From: Gillisia sp. CAL575
GTDB lineage: Bacteria; Bacteroidota; Bacteroidia; Flavobacteriales; Flavobacteriaceae
NCBI RefSeq assembly: GCF_000403785.1
Contig: NZ_APHJ01000025.1
Span: forward strand, 62,001-126,000
DNA length: 64,000 nt
Direction of reading: 5' to 3'
Shown: in pieces, positions 11,072 to 19,413 of the stretch
Numbering within the stretch: the stretch's first letter is position 1
Layout of the letters: every line of letters begins with the position of its first letter
Notes under the pieces: generated by a model
Told to the model about the DNA's origin: nothing
The model's database searches: none
Seen by the model: only the letters and a program-made list of their open reading frames with translations
Position numbers and translations under genes: made by a program

Positions 11072-11338
11072 ATGGCAAGTAAGAGATTGTTAAAAAGGGA
11101 TGTGAATTATGTGATGGGAGATATTATTGAAGCTGCATATATCCACCAATTAGCAGATCCTAAACAAGACCCAAAAAATACTGAGGCGATTGTAGATGAA
11201 GCTATCGTTGCTTTTGATGGATTGATCGCTAAGATCAATCAAAAGAATGTTGAAGATAAAAAGAAACATTTTAAAGGTATAGAAAAGGAACTTGAAACTA
11301 AGGCTAATGCTTTGGTAGAGAAGATCAATAAATTATAA
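11072..11338 (+). CDS. conserved hypothetical protein, 88 residues
   Basis: I do not recognise a domain. The 88-residue product is charged and predicted largely helical (DEAIVAFDGLIAKINQKN, then a Lys/Glu-rich C-terminus ending NALVEKINKL), with no signal peptide, membrane segment or cysteine. It starts MASKRLLKRDVNYVMGD. Codon use fits the neighbours and the frame is clean, so I take it as real. The tRNA-Thr gene begins 12 bp after its stop, so the two may share a transcript. Confidence 0.8.
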   Translation: MASKRLLKRDVNYVMGDIIEAAYIHQLADPKQDPKNTEAIVDEAIVAFDGLIAKINQKNVEDKKKHFKGIEKELETKANALVEKINKL

Positions 11339-11350
11339 TATTTATTAGAT

Positions 11351-11424
11351 GCCGATGTAGCTCAGCTGGCTAGAGCAGCTGATTTGTAATCAGCAGGTCG
11401 TGGGTTCGAGTCCCTCCATCGGCT
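11351..11424 (+). tRNA. tRNA-Thr (UGU anticodon)
   Basis: A 74-base cloverleaf: acceptor GCCGATG pairs with CATCGGC, D-arm GCTC..GAGC, anticodon stem GCTGA/TCAGC with loop TTTGTAA giving anticodon TGT, and T-loop GTTCGAGTC. CCA is not encoded. A strong terminator starts 7 bp downstream. Confidence 0.97.
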
Positions 11425-11430
11425 CTAAAT

Positions 11431-11462
11431 AAAAAACCTTTCTGAAAAGAAAGGTTTTTTTT
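11431..11462 (+). terminator. terminator after tRNA-Thr
   Basis: A 13-bp stem (AAAAAACCTTTCT with its complement) closing a GAAA loop and ending in a T-run. Confidence 0.9.
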
Positions 11463-11691
11463 ATGGATAAAATTTTCAATAAGTGTAGGTAAAAAATAAT
11501 ATTGTAATAGTCACTTTGTCCTTAGGTATCTGGAGTTTCAGTGTTTAGTCCTGAATTTTTTGATTTTTAATATTTGGGATGATTGAGTGAATTTAGATAG
11601 TTATATAAATATTAAAAAAAATACACACTTTCAGACTATTACGGATATAAGAAAATTTATAACGTGCCTAATTTTTAGAATAATTAATTGT
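11463..11691. other. AT-rich intergenic stretch, nothing recognised
   Basis: Part of the 323-bp gap between tRNA-Thr and the DUF4369 lipoprotein gene. Very AT-rich with stops in all frames. Apart from the terminators at its two ends I see no gene, RNA or repeat. Confidence 0.5.
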
Positions 11692-11726
11692 AAAAAAAAA
11701 GCTTCAGTTTCTAACTGAAGCTTTTT
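11692..11726 (-). terminator. terminator of the DUF4369 lipoprotein gene
   Basis: A 14-bp stem including GCTTCAGTT/AACTGAAGC (11701-11709 with 11713-11721) with a 3-base loop; the run of nine A on the left is the T-run on the minus strand. It lies 22 bp beyond the minus-strand gene end. Confidence 0.9.
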
Positions 11727-11747
11727 AAATAATATTAAAATTGAATT

Positions 11748-12482
11748 TTATTGGTCGTCAAGCTTTTCTTGTATTTTCTCGTTTTTTCTTCTTTCCTTCA
11801 AGAAGGATTTCAGGTCTTTTCCATATTTAGATTTTTTAACCTCTGGAGTAAGAGATGTATATATGGTGTCTAAGTATTTAATGTTTGCATCAAACACTTC
11901 AGATAACGCTAAATAAGGAGCTATCTCTAAATCCTTATTATTCATTGCGTAATTTACGGTATAGAGATATTTTCTAGTTAGGAGCTTATCAAAATCCTTG
12001 TTTGTAGAAATGATCAATTCTTCATTCTCATCTCGTTGCGCTTCAAAATTCTTCTGAATTAGTTCTAGATTCTTATCGTTAAATCGCTGCATCATCTTCT
12101 TGTAATCCATTAATTTCTGTTGGTTCGCAGAACCTACCACTTTAGCATCAACTTCAAAATTCTTTAGGGTAGTGTTTATTGTAACTTCCCCTTCTTCAGC
12201 AAAAAACTCAACTCGATCATTATATTCTGTATTATCTATCTTATCTAAAAACAGATACATAATCTGAGGGCTTTCTAAATAATCTCCTAACTCAAAATTG
12301 GCGTCTCCATCTATCATCACAGAATCTACATTTATTAATAACGTATCCTCGATCTTTTGTAAATAAATGGTTCCCTTTTTTAAACCTTTTACATGACCCT
12401 TTACAAAAAGGTTATTTTCTTTATCAGAACATGCAGTAATACTCAAAAAAATGAGTAGTAAGAAGCTAATTTTTTTCATCAA
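11748..12482 (-). CDS. DUF4369-type lipoprotein
   Basis: A 244-residue lipoprotein. The start MMKKISFLLLIFLSITACSD is a type II signal peptide with the lipobox cysteine at about residue 18. After it, a beta-rich domain (VKGHVKGLKKGTIYLQKI, then DSVMIDGDANFEL) matches DUF4369, which in Bacteroidota usually precedes a thioredoxin domain. Here the thioredoxin half is missing: the remainder is a charged helical tail ending in SFLKERRKNEKIQ. It may be a stand-alone DUF4369 protein in the periplasm. Function unknown. It lies downstream of the DUF819 gene on the same strand with a 50-bp gap. Confidence 0.8.
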   Translation of the reverse strand: MMKKISFLLLIFLSITACSDKENNLFVKGHVKGLKKGTIYLQKIEDTLLINVDSVMIDGDANFELGDYLESPQIMYLFLDKIDNTEYNDRVEFFAEEGEVTINTTLKNFEVDAKVVGSANQQKLMDYKKMMQRFNDKNLELIQKNFEAQRDENEELIISTNKDFDKLLTRKYLYTVNYAMNNKDLEIAPYLALSEVFDANIKYLDTIYTSLTPEVKKSKYGKDLKSFLKERRKNEKIQEKLDDQ

Positions 12483-12532
12483 TTTTTTTTGGAATATTTG
12501 AAGACAAATATCATGTTATTTTTCATTTTATA

Positions 12533-13798
12533 CTAACTAGCAGCAGCCATTTGCATAAGAATTGTACACAAAATTGCGCCGTAAGTTCCTACTACATATC
12601 CAAACACTGCAAGTAGTACGCCTACAGTTGCTAAGGATGGGTGAAACGCTGCAGCGACTACTGGTGCGCTTGCTGCCCCACCAACGTTAGCCTGACTACC
12701 AACAGCTAGAAAGAAATACGGGGCTTTGATTAATTTGGCAACCAAAATTAAAAGAACTGCATGAATTGTCATCCAAACTAATCCAATCGCAATTAGTCCG
12801 GGATTTTCAAAGACCATGGTTAGATCCATTTTCATTCCGATAGTTGCTACCAACATATATATAAATACACTTCCTATTTTGCTTGCTCCCGCGCCTTCGT
12901 AAGATTTGAATTTGGTGAATGATAGTATAATTCCAATTGCAGTTGCAATAGAAATCATCCAGAAAAATGATGAGGAAAAGGAGGAGAGTGCGCTTTTACT
13001 GTCGGTGAAAATTTCGAAATTGTTTGTAAGATAAGCAGAGATTCCATCGGCTCCCCAATGTGCAATTCCAACAGCTCCAAAAGCCAATCCTAACAGGATC
13101 ATAATATCTGCTAAGGAGGGATTTCTTGTAACGCTTTCGGCATAAGAAGCAACTTTATTTTTAAGGTTAACTATAGCCGAATCATCTGCACCAAGCCATT
13201 TGTCTATTCGCTCATTTCTACCAATTCCAAATAATATGATTGCCATCCAAAGATTCGCTACCACGATATCAACAAGTACCATTCCACCATAAAGATCAGG
13301 ATTGTATTCGTATATTTCTAACATAGCAGCTTGGTTGGCGCCACCACCAATCCAGCTTCCGGCTAATGTAGACAATCCTCTCCAAACAGCATCTGGCCCT
13401 ATTCCTCCAACTGTTTCCGGAGAAAAGAATGAAATTAAAAGTATTGCTAATGGCCCACCAATTATTATCCCTACGGTACCTGTAAAAAACATGATTAAAG
13501 CCTTTGGTCCTAAATTAAAGATGGCTTTTAAGTCTATACTTAATGTCATTAAAACCAAGGAAGCGGGTAATAAATACCTACTGGCTACAAAATAGAGTTG
13601 GGAGGTTTCATCTGAAATGATATTTAAAGAATTGAATATCGCAGGAATCAAATAACACATTAAAAGTGCAGGAACGATTGAATAGAATTTTTTCCAAAAG
13701 CCTTCCTCTTTAGAAGATGTTATAAATACAAATCCTAAAGAGACCATTAAAATTCCTAAGACAATAGCATCGTTAGTGAATAGGGGAGCGTTTTCCAT
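12533..13798 (-). CDS. DUF819 family membrane protein
   Basis: A 421-residue inner-membrane protein with roughly ten to twelve hydrophobic helices, for example ALIMFFTGTVGIIIGGPLA and FGYVVGTYGAILCTILM. The glycine-rich SWIGGGANQAAM and the repeat-like AVGSQANVGGAASAPVVAAA are the hallmark segments I associate with DUF819 (YjcL-like) proteins. The two similar motifs in the two halves suggest an inverted-repeat transporter fold. The substrate is unknown. Start at ATG (MENAPLFTND). It precedes the DUF4369 lipoprotein gene on the minus strand. Confidence 0.85.
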   Translation of the reverse strand: MENAPLFTNDAIVLGILMVSLGFVFITSSKEEGFWKKFYSIVPALLMCYLIPAIFNSLNIISDETSQLYFVASRYLLPASLVLMTLSIDLKAIFNLGPKALIMFFTGTVGIIIGGPLAILLISFFSPETVGGIGPDAVWRGLSTLAGSWIGGGANQAAMLEIYEYNPDLYGGMVLVDIVVANLWMAIILFGIGRNERIDKWLGADDSAIVNLKNKVASYAESVTRNPSLADIMILLGLAFGAVGIAHWGADGISAYLTNNFEIFTDSKSALSSFSSSFFWMISIATAIGIILSFTKFKSYEGAGASKIGSVFIYMLVATIGMKMDLTMVFENPGLIAIGLVWMTIHAVLLILVAKLIKAPYFFLAVGSQANVGGAASAPVVAAAFHPSLATVGVLLAVFGYVVGTYGAILCTILMQMAAAS

Positions 13799-13855
13799 GA
13801 ATTATTTTGTTTGCCGGCCAAAATACAATTTTTATCCCTCATTGAGGTTTTAAAT

Positions 13856-13935
13856 CCCCGAGGCTCGCCTCGAATTTTCAAAATTATTTTTCATACTATA
13901 ACTACCACTTATCGTGTAGGCTTGCCCCGAGCCTT
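13856..13935. repeat. GC-rich hairpin pair, probable dispersed repeat
   Basis: Two short GC-rich hairpins, CGAGG-CTCG-CCTCG at 13859-13872 and AGGCT..AGCCT at 13918-13934, in an otherwise AT-rich gap. From memory similar units recur in flavobacterial genomes; only one copy is in this window. Confidence 0.35.
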
Positions 13936-13960
13936 ATAATTATGGAAACGAAAAAGAATT

Positions 13961-14779
13961 TTACCAATTTTTCAATGGTGCAAACTGCTGTAAATGTAGT
14001 GCAACACCATCTTCAATACTTAAGGCTGCAATATGTTTTGCTACAAGCTTAGCCTCATCTCGGGCATTGCCTACCGCGACTCCAAACCCTACGTGGTTTA
14101 GCATTTCCACATCATTGTAATTATCACCATAAGCGATCACATCTTCAAGATTTAAATTAAAATGTTGATCTAACAAAAACTTAATTGCAGTTAGCTTAGA
14201 AATACTTTTAGGAGAAATTTCAAGATAAGTCGATTTTGACCTATAAAGATGAACTTCATTAGGATACTCTTTACCAAGAAAATCTACAATTTGGTCTATC
14301 TCATCTACCTCACCCATAGCCATTATCTTATGGGCACCTTTATTCTCTGCTTTCCATTTAGAAATAATATCTTGACTTAATTTCACATCTGGTGAGATCT
14401 TAGTGTTATTCTCTTCCCTCTTTGCCCAATAATCCATTGAAGGGACATACCATTCGTCATTATGATATAAGCTTAAATGACACTTTAAACTAGAATTCCA
14501 ATTGCACAGTTGTTCTATGATAGTAACTGGAATCTCGGTTGTGCTCACTACTTGATTATTTACAATGATAAGACCGCCATTATAACTTATAATAGGAAGA
14601 TCTTCTATTTCTAATTCTTTCTGAAGATGCCTCATCGCTGCTGGCATTCTGGCTGAAATAAGAATAAAAGGGATTTTATTTTTTAATTTCCTTATTTCTG
14701 AAATGGTAGAAGTAGATAACTGGCGTTCTTTATTAAGTAGAGTTCCGTCTATATCTGAAAAAACTATTTTGTATTTCAT
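13961..14779 (-). CDS. HAD-superfamily (Cof-type) hydrolase
   Basis: A 272-residue cytosolic phosphatase of the HAD-IIB/Cof type, probably acting on sugar phosphates or related small molecules. Motif I is FSDIDGTLLN with Asp9 as nucleophile and Asp11 as acid; motif II is the FILISAR segment; the motif III lysine is in SKLTAIKFLL; motif IV is AYGDNYNDVEML. The long insertion between motifs II and III is the class IIB cap that selects substrate. Its start directly follows the stop of the small ribbon-helix-helix gene with no spacer, so it is the last gene of the cluster. Confidence 0.9.
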   Translation of the reverse strand: MKYKIVFSDIDGTLLNKERQLSTSTISEIRKLKNKIPFILISARMPAAMRHLQKELEIEDLPIISYNGGLIIVNNQVVSTTEIPVTIIEQLCNWNSSLKCHLSLYHNDEWYVPSMDYWAKREENNTKISPDVKLSQDIISKWKAENKGAHKIMAMGEVDEIDQIVDFLGKEYPNEVHLYRSKSTYLEISPKSISKLTAIKFLLDQHFNLNLEDVIAYGDNYNDVEMLNHVGFGVAVGNARDEAKLVAKHIAALSIEDGVALHLQQFAPLKNW

Positions 14780-14947
14780 TTAATTTTCTTCTTTCTTTTT
14801 TGGATGCCTTTTGGCTTCCTTTAATGCTTTAGAAAGCATATACTCTATCTGTCCATTAGTACTCCGGAAATCATCTGAAGCCCATTTCTCGATAGCTTTT
14901 AGCATATCTTCATTTAACCTTAAGGCAAATGCTTTCTTTTTACTCAT
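14780..14947 (-). CDS. small Arc-type ribbon-helix-helix protein
   Basis: A 55-residue protein (MSKKKAFALRLNEDMLKAIE at the start) that is easily missed because of its size. The pattern of a short basic beta strand (KKKAFALRL), helix (NEDMLKAIEKWASDDF), turn and second helix (STNGQIEYMLSKALKEAKR) is that of Arc/MetJ-type DNA-binding proteins, which bind operators as dimers through the strand. The tail is lysine-rich. The stop directly abuts the HAD gene start and its own start is 6 bp after the hydrolase stop, so all three are one transcript. It may autoregulate the cluster; that is inference. Confidence 0.85.
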   Translation of the reverse strand: MSKKKAFALRLNEDMLKAIEKWASDDFRSTNGQIEYMLSKALKEAKRHPKKKEEN

Positions 14948-14953
14948 TTTACT

Positions 14954-15886
14954 TTATTCTTCCTGCTTTATAAAATTCACTAAAACCGAAATTAGCTCTG
15001 GGTGTAAGGGTCTATTAGGCTCATTATAAGCTTTGGTGTTCTCTAAATCATCCCCTTCAATCTTTCTAAAAACATGATTCATTTTATCTAGTATCACTAA
15101 TTCTGCTTTAGGATTAGCTTCTTTTAATAGTTCAGCTTCAATAGTATCTACCTGAATATCGAAACTTCCATTAATAATAAGGATAGGTATTTTTAATTTT
15201 GAAATTTCTTCAGTAGGATTATATTTCATCCAAGATCTCATGTAAGGCTGTACACTAGGTCTAAAAATAGATTGCAATAATGGATTATAATTAGAGGTTT
15301 TGCCATTTTCCTTTATTTCTTGAAAAGCGTTTTTTGCATTTTCAGCTAAGCCTTCAGATTGTTTTGCTAATTGATCTACAATTATTTTATCTATACTTCT
15401 GGCAGGTCCGGCAAATGAGATAAATGCATCAGCTTTGTCTTTAGCAGCAAGCATTCCTATTAATGAACCTTCACTATGCCCTGCGACAATTATCTTACTG
15501 AAGGTTTGCCCAGTTTTAAAATGATCTATAATATCACTCACATCTTTAACGAAATCTTCAAAACTAAGTTCTTCTTCTCGAATCTTAAACTTATTCATTT
15601 TAAATATTCGTTTGTCGAATCTATAAGAGGCAATCCCGTATTTAGCTAATTCCTTTGCGATGAGTTTGGATCCATCATTTTTCATCATAAATCCATTTCC
15701 ATTTCTATCTGTAGGTCCAGAGCCTTGAATCAAGATTACTAGATCGGGATATTCTGCCCCAACAGGCATTGTTAAAGTGCCATCTATAAATTTATTGATG
15801 GATACTTCACTTTCAACAATGGAGTCATTCTGGGAAAATCCTAAATTGGAAACCAATATTGCTAAAATTATTATGTATTTCTTCAT
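14954..15886 (-). CDS. secreted alpha/beta hydrolase
   Basis: A 310-residue esterase-like protein with a Sec signal peptide (MKKYIIILAILVSNLGFSQ). The oxyanion segment LIQGSGPTDRNGNG is typical of the bacterial hydrolases often annotated as dienelactone hydrolase or serine aminopeptidase S33-like. The nucleophile elbow is GHSEGS with Ser138, the acid lies in NGSFDIQV and the histidine in LDKMNHVF. It should act in the periplasm. The substrate cannot be read from sequence. It is followed within 6 bp by the ribbon-helix-helix gene and preceded by the truncated membrane-protein gene. Confidence 0.88.
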   Translation of the reverse strand: MKKYIIILAILVSNLGFSQNDSIVESEVSINKFIDGTLTMPVGAEYPDLVILIQGSGPTDRNGNGFMMKNDGSKLIAKELAKYGIASYRFDKRIFKMNKFKIREEELSFEDFVKDVSDIIDHFKTGQTFSKIIVAGHSEGSLIGMLAAKDKADAFISFAGPARSIDKIIVDQLAKQSEGLAENAKNAFQEIKENGKTSNYNPLLQSIFRPSVQPYMRSWMKYNPTEEISKLKIPILIINGSFDIQVDTIEAELLKEANPKAELVILDKMNHVFRKIEGDDLENTKAYNEPNRPLHPELISVLVNFIKQEE

Positions 15887-15984
15887 AGTTATTTGAGAGG
15901 ATTTAATGGCTTATTTTTTCAGTATATTTTATTAGAACTTTCTACATCTTGTGGTTTTTGAGTTCCTATTAAAAACTGCTTATT

Positions 15985-16389
15985 TTACTTGGTTACAATT
16001 TGGATGCCATAATTTCCTGAAACATTATAAGCTTTAGCTACTCCCAAACCTCGAACTCCCCATCCGCCATATTCGGTTAATGCTGAATATTTTCTAACAT
16101 AAACCTTATCTATCTGAGACCATGTATATTTTTTTCTGAAAAAAGGAAAAGGATAAAAATTAGCAGAGATCCCTGTAGAATCTATCTTAGTTCTTAGTGC
16201 CAAAATAAAAATGCTAGCAAAAATTAGTGATACCAATAAAACACCTAAAATTGATGATGGGTTAGATTCGATATTACTAAATCCTTCTGTTTCATAATAG
16301 ACATTTATACATCCTCCTATCAAAAGAATGGCCATGATAGCGATTAACCACCACTGACGAAATTTTTGTTCTTCCTCAAAAACCCGCAT
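15985..16389 (-). CDS. small membrane protein, cut short by a nonsense codon
   Basis: A 134-residue protein with two membrane helices (WWLIAIMAILLIGGCINVYY and ILGVLLVSLIFASIFILAL) followed by a PH-like beta domain (KYTWSQIDKVYVRKYS, EYGGWGVRG, AKAYNVSGNYGIQIV). The frame stops at TAA (15985-15987), but reading on in the same frame gives 21 more codons, NKQFLIGTQKPQDVESSNKI and so on, to a TGA at 15919. That sequence looks like the normal family ending (LIGTQKPEEL type), so one base has probably turned a lysine codon into a stop. It could be a recent pseudogene or a tolerated truncation. The SPFH gene ends 1 bp upstream of its start. Confidence 0.75.
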   Translation of the reverse strand: MRVFEEEQKFRQWWLIAIMAILLIGGCINVYYETEGFSNIESNPSSILGVLLVSLIFASIFILALRTKIDSTGISANFYPFPFFRKKYTWSQIDKVYVRKYSALTEYGGWGVRGLGVAKAYNVSGNYGIQIVTK

Positions 16390-16390
16390 A

Positions 16391-17254
16391 TTAATGATTT
16401 AAGGTTCCTGCATTAACAATGGGAGAGGCATCTTTATCGCCGCATAGTACGACCATTAGGTTGCTTACCATAGCGGCACGGCGTTCATCATCTAAATGCA
16501 CGATGTTTTTCTTGCTCAATTCGTTTAAAGCCATTTCTACCATGCTTACCGCACCTTCAACAATCTTATGTCTGGCAGCTACAATGGCCGTTGCTTGTTG
16601 ACGTTTTAGCATTGCACTTGCAATCTCGTGTGCATAAGCTAAGTAACCAATTCGTGCTTCTAAAACTTCAATTCCGGCAATATCTAGCCGTTCCTCAAGC
16701 TCTTTCTCTAAGGCTTCGCTCACTTCATTCACACTAGATCTTAGAGTAATATCTTCTTCTAAACCTTCGTCTGCAAAATTATCATAAGGATACATACTGG
16801 CAAGTTTTCTTACTGCCGCATCGGTTTGCACAACTACAAAATTTTCAAAATTATCTACATCAAAAGAAGCTTTAAATGTGTCTTTTACCCTCCACACTAG
16901 AATAGTGCTTATCATTATTGGGTTTCCTAACTTGTCATTTACTTTTAATCGTTCGCTGTCAAAATTTCTAGCTCTTAGTGAAATTTTCGTTTTGGTGAAA
17001 AAAGGATTCACCCAAAAAAGTCCATTGCTTTTTACAGTTCCTTTATATTTTCCGAAAAGTAATAGTACTCTACACTCATTAGGATTAACTAGTATCAATC
17101 CTGGAACAAGACTAAGTGTTATTAGAATTAAAAGGATGAATAATGGCATTTTTATCATGATTAGTCCGCCAACTCCTATAATTAATAAAAGAACAATCAT
17201 GGAGAGCATAACATAACCATTAGAAGGAGTGGTGGTTTTTTCGTTGGAATTCAT
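16391..17254 (-). CDS. SPFH/band-7 domain membrane protein
   Basis: A 287-residue stomatin/prohibitin-like protein. Two closely spaced N-terminal hydrophobic segments (GYVMLSMIVLLLIIGVGGLI and ILLILITLSLVPGLILV) anchor it; NPNECRVLLLFGKYKGTVK begins the SPFH domain, which continues to about residue 220 with ERLDIAGIEVLEARIGYLAY. The C-terminal helix AHEIASAMLKRQQATAIV resembles the coiled coil used for oligomerisation in this family. Such proteins form membrane microdomain scaffolds, often with a partner protein. It heads the minus-strand cluster with the truncated membrane gene, hydrolase, ribbon-helix-helix and HAD genes, and its partner here is the truncated one. Confidence 0.88.
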   Translation of the reverse strand: MNSNEKTTTPSNGYVMLSMIVLLLIIGVGGLIMIKMPLFILLILITLSLVPGLILVNPNECRVLLLFGKYKGTVKSNGLFWVNPFFTKTKISLRARNFDSERLKVNDKLGNPIMISTILVWRVKDTFKASFDVDNFENFVVVQTDAAVRKLASMYPYDNFADEGLEEDITLRSSVNEVSEALEKELEERLDIAGIEVLEARIGYLAYAHEIASAMLKRQQATAIVAARHKIVEGAVSMVEMALNELSKKNIVHLDDERRAAMVSNLMVVLCGDKDASPIVNAGTLNH

Positions 17255-17356
17255 AAGAGTATTATTAGAAGTGATATTAAAATGATATCATAAATATATT
17301 GTAATAAATTTTATTACGCAAATTAAATATTAACAATAGGATTACTTTAGGTTCTA

Positions 17357-17364
17357 TATATTTG
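17357..17364 (+). promoter_or_regulatory. -7 promoter element, S1/P1 nuclease gene
   Basis: TATATTTG exactly fits TAnnTTTG. It ends 6 bp before the ATG at 17371, so the 5' leader would be only a few bases. No clear -33 TTTG is seen. Confidence 0.5.
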
Positions 17365-17370
17365 TAAAAA

Positions 17371-18159
17371 ATGATTATGAAAGAATTAATAGTATCGGTC
17401 TGTTTTTTATTTAGTATCTCAATTGGCTTTGCCGGAGATAATGATTGGGGACAAACTGGGCACAGAGCTACTGGAGAAATAGCGCAATCTTATCTTAGTA
17501 AAAACGCTAAAAAGGAGATTGCAAAAATACTGAATGGCAAAAGTCTTGCTTTTGTTTCTACTTTTGGAGATGAAATTAAAAGCGACTCTGAATATAGAAA
17601 GTACGGGCCTTGGCATTATGTAAATTTGCCTGGAGGTGCGACTAAGTATAAGGCTGAAGATGCTAATCCAGATGGAGATCTTTTAATGGGTATTAGAAAG
17701 TGTGTACAGGTATTAAAAGACAAAAATTCACTTAAAGAGGAGAAAGAATTTTATTTAAAAATGTTAATTCATTTTATGGGAGATCTTCATCAGCCGCTTC
17801 ATACTGGTAGGGGAGAAGATAAAGGTGGAAACGATATCCAGGTAAGATGGTTTGGTGATGGATCTAATCTTCACAGAGTTTGGGATAGCGAAATGATTGA
17901 TTCTTATGATATGAGCTATACTGAAATGGCAAATAATACGAATGTCCTTTCAAAAGCACAAACAGAAAGTATTGCCTCTGGAACTTTTGAAGACTGGATG
18001 TATGAATCCAAAAAATTAAGCGAACGAGTATATGCTTCAGCAGAAGTTGGTGAAAAATTAAGCTATAGATATATGTACGATTGGTTTCCTGTTGTTGGAG
18101 AACAGCTCCAAAAAGGTGGAATCCGGCTTGCTCGAGTATTAAACGAGATTTTTGATTAG
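17371..18159 (+). CDS. S1/P1 nuclease
   Basis: A secreted zinc-dependent nuclease for single-stranded nucleic acids. A signal peptide (KELIVSVCFLFSISIGFAG) ends just before DNDWGQTGHRATGEIA, whose Trp and His supply the first zinc ligands, as in nuclease P1. Further ligands are in YGPWHYVNLPG, HFMGDLHQPLHTGRGEDKGG and SNLHRVWDSEMID. Either ATG 17371 or ATG 17377 could start it; the second gives a tidier signal peptide. 262 residues is normal for bacterial members. It may recover phosphate or nucleosides from external DNA. It is transcribed alone, with its own promoter and terminator. Confidence 0.95.
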   Translation: MIMKELIVSVCFLFSISIGFAGDNDWGQTGHRATGEIAQSYLSKNAKKEIAKILNGKSLAFVSTFGDEIKSDSEYRKYGPWHYVNLPGGATKYKAEDANPDGDLLMGIRKCVQVLKDKNSLKEEKEFYLKMLIHFMGDLHQPLHTGRGEDKGGNDIQVRWFGDGSNLHRVWDSEMIDSYDMSYTEMANNTNVLSKAQTESIASGTFEDWMYESKKLSERVYASAEVGEKLSYRYMYDWFPVVGEQLQKGGIRLARVLNEIFD

Positions 18160-18194
18160 TAAGATCTTTTTGGAATCTTTTATAGTAAGTAAAG

Positions 18195-18240
18195 AATTAG
18201 ATCCGGCTGTATTTATTGCGGCCGATCTAATTTTATTTTT
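18195..18240 (+). terminator. terminator of the S1/P1 nuclease gene
   Basis: A 12-bp stem with one bulged C (AATTAGATC-GGC with GCC-GATCTAATT) and a 13-base loop, then TTTTATTTTT. Confidence 0.8.
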
Positions 18241-18296
18241 AGTAAAAACCGTTAATAGCTTAATTCGACCTCACCAGAATAGTCCAACTTTATTAA

Positions 18297-18893
18297 TTAA
18301 TATATTGTTCTAAAAGTCAAGTTGATTCGTGGTTCAAAAGATTTCTTTGTTTTAGGTAATTGATGTTTCCAGAATTCTTGAGTAGCACCTTTCATAATTA
18401 GTAAACTACCGTGTTCTAATGCTATTGAATGTCTTAACTCTGACTTAATTTTATGTCTAAGCTGAAAATTTCTCACTTCACCCAGACTTAAAGAAGCAAT
18501 GATGGGATTCTTACCTAATTCTTTTTCGTTATCTGCATGCCAACCCATACTATCATTTCCATTTCTGTAAAGGTTTGCTAGACAGTGTGTGAAAGTATAT
18601 CCAGTTATATTGGATATTTCCGAATATATCTCACCAAGTTCTTTAGTAAATTTTAATGGATTTAATTTAAGCCCTGAATAGGAGTAAGGTTCAGAATTGA
18701 GAGCATATAATGCTGTTAATCTTGGTTGTGGAATTGTTTTACCAAAGATTTTAATAGAGTATTGTTCCCACTGAAGCAAATTTAAAAGTGTTTCGAAATG
18801 CGCGTTAGCTAATTCATTACTCAGAAAATTAGGGTAATATTCCAAATTGGCATCTGGAAGAGTGATATAAGTAGGAGTGCAATCCTGTTTCAT
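18297..18893 (-). CDS. AlkB-like Fe(II)/2-oxoglutarate dioxygenase
   Basis: A 198-residue dealkylating enzyme that likely repairs alkylated bases by oxidative demethylation. Iron ligands are His119 and Asp121 (GWHADNE) and His177 (EFWKHQLP); 2-oxoglutarate is bound by arginine in EPRINLTFR. The substrate-facing segments PRLTALYAL and NLYRNGNDSMGWH are typical of the ALKBH2/3-like bacterial group. The start follows the DoxX gene by 3 bp, so the two are cotranscribed; the DoxX protein is upstream on the minus strand. Confidence 0.93.
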   Translation of the reverse strand: MKQDCTPTYITLPDANLEYYPNFLSNELANAHFETLLNLLQWEQYSIKIFGKTIPQPRLTALYALNSEPYSYSGLKLNPLKFTKELGEIYSEISNITGYTFTHCLANLYRNGNDSMGWHADNEKELGKNPIIASLSLGEVRNFQLRHKIKSELRHSIALEHGSLLIMKGATQEFWKHQLPKTKKSFEPRINLTFRTIY

Positions 18894-18896
18894 TTT

Positions 18897-19250
18897 TTAA
18901 AGATAAAAGTATGCCCACCATATTAAAACAAATTGAAGCGGTAATCGGAGAATTAATGCCCAAAATGGTATTCCTGCTGCTGCTTTTTTAGAACTAAGCA
19001 TATAAAAATGAACCAATAAGAAAATTAATAACATCAATATTATTCCATATATGGCTAGGTTTTTAGTTTCTTTAAATAATAATCCTACACCCAAAAGAAC
19101 TTCTGCAGCACCACTTAAATAAACCAATAATTTATGTTGAGGTAAATATCTAGGCATAATTCGTAAATAAGCCTTTGGTTTTATGAAATGAAATAAGCCA
19201 GCCATGATGTACATTCCAGCCATAAAAAGAAAATGCCAAGGGTAATTCAT
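18897..19250 (-). CDS. DoxX-like membrane protein
   Basis: A 117-residue protein with four membrane helices (HFLFMAGMYIMAGLFHFI, LVYLSGAAEVLLGVGLLF, AIYGIILMLLIFLLVHFYML, LILRLPLQFVLIWWAYFY). The FHFIKP segment after helix 1 and the AAEVLLGVGLL helix are DoxX-family traits. Members are often described as quinol-linked but most have no tested function. It is the first gene of a pair with the AlkB-like gene, 3 bp apart, and is divergent from the hybrid kinase. Confidence 0.88.
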   Translation of the reverse strand: MNYPWHFLFMAGMYIMAGLFHFIKPKAYLRIMPRYLPQHKLLVYLSGAAEVLLGVGLLFKETKNLAIYGIILMLLIFLLVHFYMLSSKKAAAGIPFWALILRLPLQFVLIWWAYFYL

Positions 19251-19413
19251 TAAAGATGAGTTAAGTTAGTTAATGGTTTAATTTAATTAAAATGTTTACC
19301 AAAACCACTTAGTTTTAAGTTATTCCTTAATAAATTTTGAAATATTTAATTTTTTTTTGCCTAATTAATTAATATAGAGTAACTTCCCGCCCCTGTTCTG
19401 TTTAACTTAACCA

